A DNA stretch of 16,769 nt from Bacteroidota bacterium. GTDB lineage: Bacteria; Pseudomonadota; Alphaproteobacteria; Puniceispirillales; Puniceispirillaceae. Below the pieces are notes generated by a model. The model did not search any database and was not told the origin of the DNA. It worked only from the letters and a program-made list of their open reading frames with translations. The stretch lies in assembly GCA_009936825.1 (NCBI GenBank), contig JAACDV010000083.1, positions 1 through 16,769 of the forward strand. Reading direction: 5' to 3'. The translations under genes and the position numbers were made by a program. Position 1 is the first letter of the stretch; every line of letters begins with the position of its first letter. Positions 12,842 to 16,769 of this stretch are shown piece after piece.

Positions 12842-14116
12842 ATGACAGATCAGATAACAGTGCTCATTATTGGAACTTATGACACCAAGTCGGATGAGTT
12901 GCGCTACCTTGAAGAGCGTATCCAAAGTCAGGGAGCGATGACCATTAGCATGGATGTCAGCGTGCTAGGCAACCCCGCAAAGCCCACCAATATATCAAAG
13001 CATGACGTTGCCGATGCGGCGCAAAGCTCGATCGCTGCGGCAATAGAATCAGGCGATGAACATAGCGCGATGCAGATCATGGCACGCGGAAGTGCAGTGC
13101 TTACCGCCAGCCTTTATAAAGCCAGTAAAATTGATGCGATGATTGCCATGGGTGGAACGATGGGGACCGATCTAGCACTTGATTGCGCGCGTGAACTGCC
13201 GATGGGCGTTCCACAATTCATCATTTCCACCGTTGCATTCTCGCCGTTGATCCCACCTGACCGTCTGTCAGCAGATATTCAGATGATCCTATGGGCTGGC
13301 GGTCTTTATGGCTTGAACTCATTGTGCAAATCATCGCTCAGTCAGGCTGCTGGCAGTGTTGTTGGCGCGGCCCGCGCGGTTGAGCCGCCAAATACCAGCT
13401 TGCCGGTGATTGGTATGACCAGCCTTGGAAGTTCGTGTCTGTCCTATATGAAGCTTTTGAAACCGGCCTTAGAGCAACGTGGTTTCGAAGTGGCAATTTT
13501 TCATGCTACCGGAATGGGCGGAATGGCATTTGAGAAAATTGTGAGTGAAGGCGGCTTCGTTGCGGTGATGGATTTCGGACTGTCCGAAATTGGTAATTTG
13601 TTCGCTGGTTCGCTGATTAATAGTGGCGAGAGCCGTCTTCGCAGCGCCGCTGCCGCCGGAGTTCCGCAGATTGTCGCGCCTGGGTGTCTTGATCTGGTTG
13701 ATTTTGCTGGCTGGCAGGATATCCCTGACCGGTTCGCTGATCGGCCTTTTCATGCACATAACCGGCTGGGGAAATGTGCTGCCTTCAATGATGATGAGCG
13801 GCGGCAGACGGCGCGTTTTGTTGCTGAGAGGTTGGCTGATGCGGTGGGCCCGACGCATTTCATACTACCCAATAAGGGCATAGAGGCGTGGGATGTTGAG
13901 GGCGAGCCCGCCTATGATCCTGAAGGTCTGGCAGCTTTTTGTGATGAAATTCGCAAGGTGATGGTGCCGCCCATTACGCTGCATGACCTTGACGCGCATA
14001 TCAATGATCAGCAGTTTGCCGATACCGCGCTGGCCATTCTGGATAGCTGGATTGCCGACGGTACTGTCTCCATGACCCCGCACCAACACCCCCAATCATT
14101 TCAGATAAAGGCTTAA
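12842..14116 (+). CDS. UPF0261 / Tm-1-like ATP-binding domain protein
   Basis: A 424-residue member of the UPF0261 (Tm-1-like, PF06792) family. Its signature opening VLIIGTYDTKSDELRYLE (7-24) is present, as are AMIAMGGTMGTDLAL (99-113), FHATGMGGMAFEKIVSEG (220-237), FGLSEIGNLFAGSLINSGESRL and GVPQIVAPGCLDLVDF (273-288). The plant Tm-1 N-terminal domain binds ATP and blocks tobamovirus replication. Bacterial relatives have no well-established reaction, though they sit in catabolic operons, so I assign none. Start ATG 12842 has AGGAGG six bases upstream; the 14 residues before it are not needed. It is followed by the MBL gene with a four-base gap and is divergent from the IclR gene, whose operator lies upstream. 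The central motifs suggest a nucleotide- or phosphate-binding two-domain enzyme. Confidence 0.88.
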   Translation: MTDQITVLIIGTYDTKSDELRYLEERIQSQGAMTISMDVSVLGNPAKPTNISKHDVADAAQSSIAAAIESGDEHSAMQIMARGSAVLTASLYKASKIDAMIAMGGTMGTDLALDCARELPMGVPQFIISTVAFSPLIPPDRLSADIQMILWAGGLYGLNSLCKSSLSQAAGSVVGAARAVEPPNTSLPVIGMTSLGSSCLSYMKLLKPALEQRGFEVAIFHATGMGGMAFEKIVSEGGFVAVMDFGLSEIGNLFAGSLINSGESRLRSAAAAGVPQIVAPGCLDLVDFAGWQDIPDRFADRPFHAHNRLGKCAAFNDDERRQTARFVAERLADAVGPTHFILPNKGIEAWDVEGEPAYDPEGLAAFCDEIRKVMVPPITLHDLDAHINDQQFADTALAILDSWIADGTVSMTPHQHPQSFQIKA

Positions 14117-14120
14117 AAGG

Positions 14121-14978
14121 ATGACTCAATCATATCTTGCTCTGCTGGGAACGAAAGGTGGCCCTGCCATTCGTCCCGGATCAACCATGCCGACCTCCAA
14201 CCTGTTATGCCTTGGAGGAAGGCGCATTGTGGTTGATTGCGGGCTGGGAGTGGCGCGCGGACTTATCGATCAGGGCATGGAATTAAAAGAGCTGTCGTTG
14301 ATTTTTATCACGCATTTACATTCGGATCATTATCTGGAACTTGGCCCGCTGATTCACACCGCATGGACCGCTGGATTAAAGCACCGCGTTCGCATTTATG
14401 GTCCCGCCGGACTGGAGACATATTGGGCGTCGTTTTTGGCGTCAATGGAAGCTGATATTTCGCTTCGGATTAAAGATGAGGGCCGACCTGACCTGCAGCA
14501 GCTTGTCGAAATTCACACCGTTGACTCTGGCCGGGTTTTTGATGAGGAGGGGCTGGTTGTTACCGCAATGCGCACCGAACATCCGCCGCTGATTGACTGT
14601 TTTGCCTTTCGGTTCAGCGGGGCCGGGCGTGATGCTGTGATGTCGGGAGATACAGCATATCTGCCGCCGCTGGCCGAGTTTGCCGCCGGGGCAGACTTAC
14701 TGGTGCATGAGGCGATGTTGGGCGCGGCACTGGAGGCGCTGGTGGCGCGTGTTGGCAACATCGATGATCGCCTGATGACACATCTGATTCGATCGCACAC
14801 CAAAGCAGGCGATGCGGCAAAAATTGCGGCAAGCGCCGGGGTTGGCGCGCTGGCATTAAATCATCTCATCCCGTCAGATGATCCCGATTATAACGAAGCA
14901 GATTGGCAGGCGGCGGTAGCCCCCCATTGGAACGGCACCTTTTATGTGGGGCGTGACGGGCTGCGAATTGATCTTTAG
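14121..14978 (+). CDS. MBL-fold metallo-hydrolase, RNase Z-like (aryl-sulfatase/phosphodiesterase-like)
   Basis: A 285-residue metallo-beta-lactamase-fold enzyme. The dinuclear metal motif is THLHSDHYLELGPL, with H65, H67, D69 and H70. Further ligands are likely H154 (RTEHPPL), D177 (SGDTAY) and H248 (LNHLIP). H226 (RSHTKAGDAA) and the HEAM segment (196-199) are the RNase Z-like extras. The HxHxDH plus EHP-SGDT-HEAM order fits RNase Z-like hydrolases that are not tRNA processing enzymes, since no long exosite arm is seen. The start ATG 14121 is four bases after the upstream stop codon; AAAGG abuts it, so translation may depend on coupling. Constant pairing with the UPF0261 gene under IclR control suggests it acts on the same small molecule. 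The substrate is unknown. Confidence 0.9.
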   Translation: MTQSYLALLGTKGGPAIRPGSTMPTSNLLCLGGRRIVVDCGLGVARGLIDQGMELKELSLIFITHLHSDHYLELGPLIHTAWTAGLKHRVRIYGPAGLETYWASFLASMEADISLRIKDEGRPDLQQLVEIHTVDSGRVFDEEGLVVTAMRTEHPPLIDCFAFRFSGAGRDAVMSGDTAYLPPLAEFAAGADLLVHEAMLGAALEALVARVGNIDDRLMTHLIRSHTKAGDAAKIAASAGVGALALNHLIPSDDPDYNEADWQAAVAPHWNGTFYVGRDGLRIDL

Positions 14979-15024
14979 CTGCAAGCTTTGCCTTCGCTCC
15001 TCTCTGCCGCCAATCAGGCCTGAA

Positions 15025-15711
15025 TTAGCCAGCCTTAAAGCCGGTGCTTTTGGGGGTGCCATCGATGATCAGCTTTGGTGCGACGCCAACATCAACAAGG
15101 GTGGGTCGGCTTTCAAGATAGGCGGCAATTTGTGGGATGCTGCGGAATGCAGCCATGTAGGCGCGCAACTGCGGAAAATCTGCCAGCAGATTTTCATCCA
15201 GAAAATGTGCCAGATCTAGATGATGGAAGACGCCAAAATCACAGTAATGCGGTGTTGCTCCAAAGAAGAACGCCTCGCTATGACGGGCCAGAATTCGTTC
15301 AAGATCACCCAGCCGTGGCGGCAATGCTTCCAGAACAGTTTTGCGTCTTTCTGTGAAGACATCCCCAACTGAAAGGTTCACTGTTCCGTTCAGTGGAGAG
15401 GATAAATCCTGTGACGCCTCAAATACTGCGTCCACCTCTGCGGCCAGATGTGCGTCGTCCGGCATCAGATCCAAATGCTGCGCCAGAAAGCGAATAATCG
15501 ATCCGCTTTGAGCGATTTCTGTCTTGTCATCGACGATCAATATCGGCAGTTGGCGAAATGGCATCTTGCTTTTCATCTCGCTCCACGGTGCGCCATAATA
15601 ATCCCAAACCATCTCATAGCTGTAGGCGGCACTGCGATACTGCATCATCATTTGCGGAGCCTCGGCAAGCGCACGTAGGTTGAAATAAAGCAGCGTCAGT
15701 TTCGTATCCAT
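15025..15711 (-). CDS. Glutathione S-transferase family protein
   Basis: A 228-residue cytosolic GST with a thioredoxin-like N-terminal domain (about 1-82) and an all-helical C-terminal domain. LTLLYFNLRALAEAPQMMMQY puts a candidate catalytic Tyr at Y9. QLPIL contains the cis-Pro (P56), and IAQSGSIIRFLAQ holds the Q68-S69 gamma-glutamyl-binding pair, a pattern close to sigma-class enzymes. The C-terminal HYCDFGVFHHLDLAHF segment is the usual N-capping-box region. GSTs conjugate glutathione to electrophiles or reduce peroxides, and the substrate here is unknown. It is convergent with the MBL gene (46-bp gap) and divergent from the downstream EamA gene. The start at 15711 gives the usual short N-terminus. 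Confidence 0.9.
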   Translation of the reverse strand: MDTKLTLLYFNLRALAEAPQMMMQYRSAAYSYEMVWDYYGAPWSEMKSKMPFRQLPILIVDDKTEIAQSGSIIRFLAQHLDLMPDDAHLAAEVDAVFEASQDLSSPLNGTVNLSVGDVFTERRKTVLEALPPRLGDLERILARHSEAFFFGATPHYCDFGVFHHLDLAHFLDENLLADFPQLRAYMAAFRSIPQIAAYLESRPTLVDVGVAPKLIIDGTPKSTGFKAG

Positions 15712-15779
15712 CTTATGGTCTCCAGTGCCCGGTGCATGTCACGATTGACACAATCTGTTGATAAGCCGAAGCTAGGGCT

Positions 15780-16769
15780 ATGAAAAGTTCTATTTTTGCC
15801 GCACCGCGCGAAGACAAGCCGATGTTGGCGCTGGGGCTTTTGCTGATCGGGGTGTCGTTGCTGGCATTACAGGACTCGCTGATCAAACTGATCGCCCCGG
15901 ATACCAGTTTCTGGCAGCTCCAGACGATCAGATCGACGCTCAATCTGACGATGATTTTCCTCCTTGCCATTACCACTGGCGGGCTGGGCCTGTTGGTGCC
16001 GCGCCGCATCGGACCGGCAATAGCACGCGGGTTGATGCTAGCTATATGCATGGTTTTTTTCTTTGGTGCGTCACAGCAGATCACGATCACGCAGATGGCG
16101 GCGGGATTATATACTTATCCATTATTTGTAACGTTGCTTGCCGGGCCATTTCTTGGTGAGCGGATTGGCATCTGGCGGGCAGGTGCGTTGCTACTTGGTG
16201 CGCTTGGTAGTTTTACGGTGCTTAATCCGCTTGCTGATCAATTTTCGCTGTTCCAGGTGGCGCCGCTCTTGGCCGGATTTTTTTATGCCTGCAATATTTT
16301 GATCCTCCGACGGTATTGCCGGCATGAAAGCCCGTTGGCGCTGATCTTTGTGGTGACTTTTATTTTTCTGATTACCGGATCGGTTGGTGCGATGGTTGTC
16401 AGCCATCTGCCGCTTGCTGCTGAAACGCGCGCTACGGTGCCTTTCGTTCTTACAGGCTGGCCGCATCTCACCTCGGCATTATTGATTATGTTTGGTGTTT
16501 TTTCGATTTTGAATCTAACCGGCAATCTGTGTCTCAGCCGCGCCTATCAGACCGCTGATAGCAGCCTGCTGGCGCCATTAGATTTTGTCTATCTGCTTTT
16601 TGCGGCGATGTGGGGAAGGGTTCTTTTCGAGAAATGGCCAACGTCATGGGCAGTGCTGGGCATAGTGATGATCGCGGCCGCCGGAATTATCACTGCCGTT
16701 CGTGAGCAGCACCAAAAAAACAAAGCTTTGGGGACGGTGCCTCAGAATGATGCTGACGGTGCGGCTGAC
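15780..16769 (+). CDS. EamA/DMT-family inner-membrane transporter, 3' end beyond the window
   Basis: A second DMT-superfamily transporter that runs off the right edge in frame; 330 codons are visible with no stop codon. After a short polar start (MKSSIFAAPREDKP) it shows about ten hydrophobic helices in two EamA repeats: LALGLLLIGVSLLALQDSLIKLI opens the first, and LLAGPFLGERIGIWRAGALLLGALG is the repeat-end LGE motif. The second repeat runs to the VLGIVMIAAAGIITAVRE helix. The visible C-terminal tail (about 20 residues past that helix) is polar, so the stop codon is probably near. ATG 15780 lies 68 bp from the divergent GST start. The ribosome site is weak (AGGG close to the ATG). It is clearly different in sequence from the EamA gene at 8742-9686. 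Substrate is unknown. Confidence 0.85.
   Translation, partial: MKSSIFAAPREDKPMLALGLLLIGVSLLALQDSLIKLIAPDTSFWQLQTIRSTLNLTMIFLLAITTGGLGLLVPRRIGPAIARGLMLAICMVFFFGASQQITITQMAAGLYTYPLFVTLLAGPFLGERIGIWRAGALLLGALGSFTVLNPLADQFSLFQVAPLLAGFFYACNILILRRYCRHESPLALIFVVTFIFLITGSVGAMVVSHLPLAAETRATVPFVLTGWPHLTSALLIMFGVFSILNLTGNLCLSRAYQTADSSLLAPLDFVYLLFAAMWGRVLFEKWPTSWAVLGIVMIAAAGIITAVREQHQKNKALGTVPQNDADGAAD

Noticed and set aside
1..16769. CRISPR arrays, insertion sequences, prophage or integration sites
   Set aside because: No spaced direct repeats of CRISPR type, no transposase or integrase motifs, and no tRNA 3'-end duplication were seen. The tRNA-Thr gene has no adjacent integrase.

Overview
This 16.8 kb window looks like chromosomal DNA of a marine-type alphaproteobacterium. 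The GC content is moderate and genes are packed on both strands with short gaps. There is a tRNA-Thr, a slyX homologue, and many genes for sulfonate, amine and small-molecule metabolism. The mix reminds me of the SAR116 / Puniceispirillum group, but that is an impression from content and not a proven placement. I see no phage genes, insertion sequences, CRISPR array or rRNA.

Layout. 1-1883 (+): the 3' part of a luciferase-like flavin monooxygenase, then a Gfo/Idh/MocA oxidoreductase. 1969-3334: a 2OG-Fe(II) oxygenase (-), a Dabb-domain protein (+), tRNA-Thr(CGT) (-) and slyX (+). 3369-6812 (-): a run of five genes, in transcription order a class I (DhnA-type) aldolase, a short YigZ/IMPACT-domain protein, the two subunits of a sulfopyruvate-decarboxylase-like ThDP enzyme (ComD, ComE), and a two-domain VOC/extradiol-dioxygenase-like protein. 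7061-8431 (-): a class III aminotransferase, divergent from an EamA/DMT transporter (+, 8742-9686). 9683-12695 (-): a glutamine-synthetase-family ligase, a class I glutamine amidotransferase and an IclR regulator. 12842-14978 (+): a UPF0261/Tm-1-like protein and an RNase Z-like MBL hydrolase, divergent from the regulator. 15025-15711 (-): a glutathione S-transferase. 15780 to the right edge (+): a second EamA transporter, cut by the window end.

How the genes may work together (inference). ComD/ComE would turn sulfopyruvate into sulfoacetaldehyde. The monooxygenase could also be a sulfonate enzyme and the aminotransferase resembles those that act on taurine or beta-alanine-like amines, so an organosulfonate or amine theme runs through the window. 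The ligase plus amidotransferase pair resembles gamma-glutamylation routes for amine use. A clean palindrome between the IclR gene and the UPF0261-MBL pair is very probably the IclR operator, making that pair the prime target of the regulator.

The most unusual sequence-level signal is a recurring one. At four gene ends (2OG oxygenase, Dabb protein, aminotransferase, amidotransferase) a short tandem array of 7, 14, 17 or 14 bp starts at or just before the stop codon and runs into the 3' flank. None of these periods is a multiple of three.
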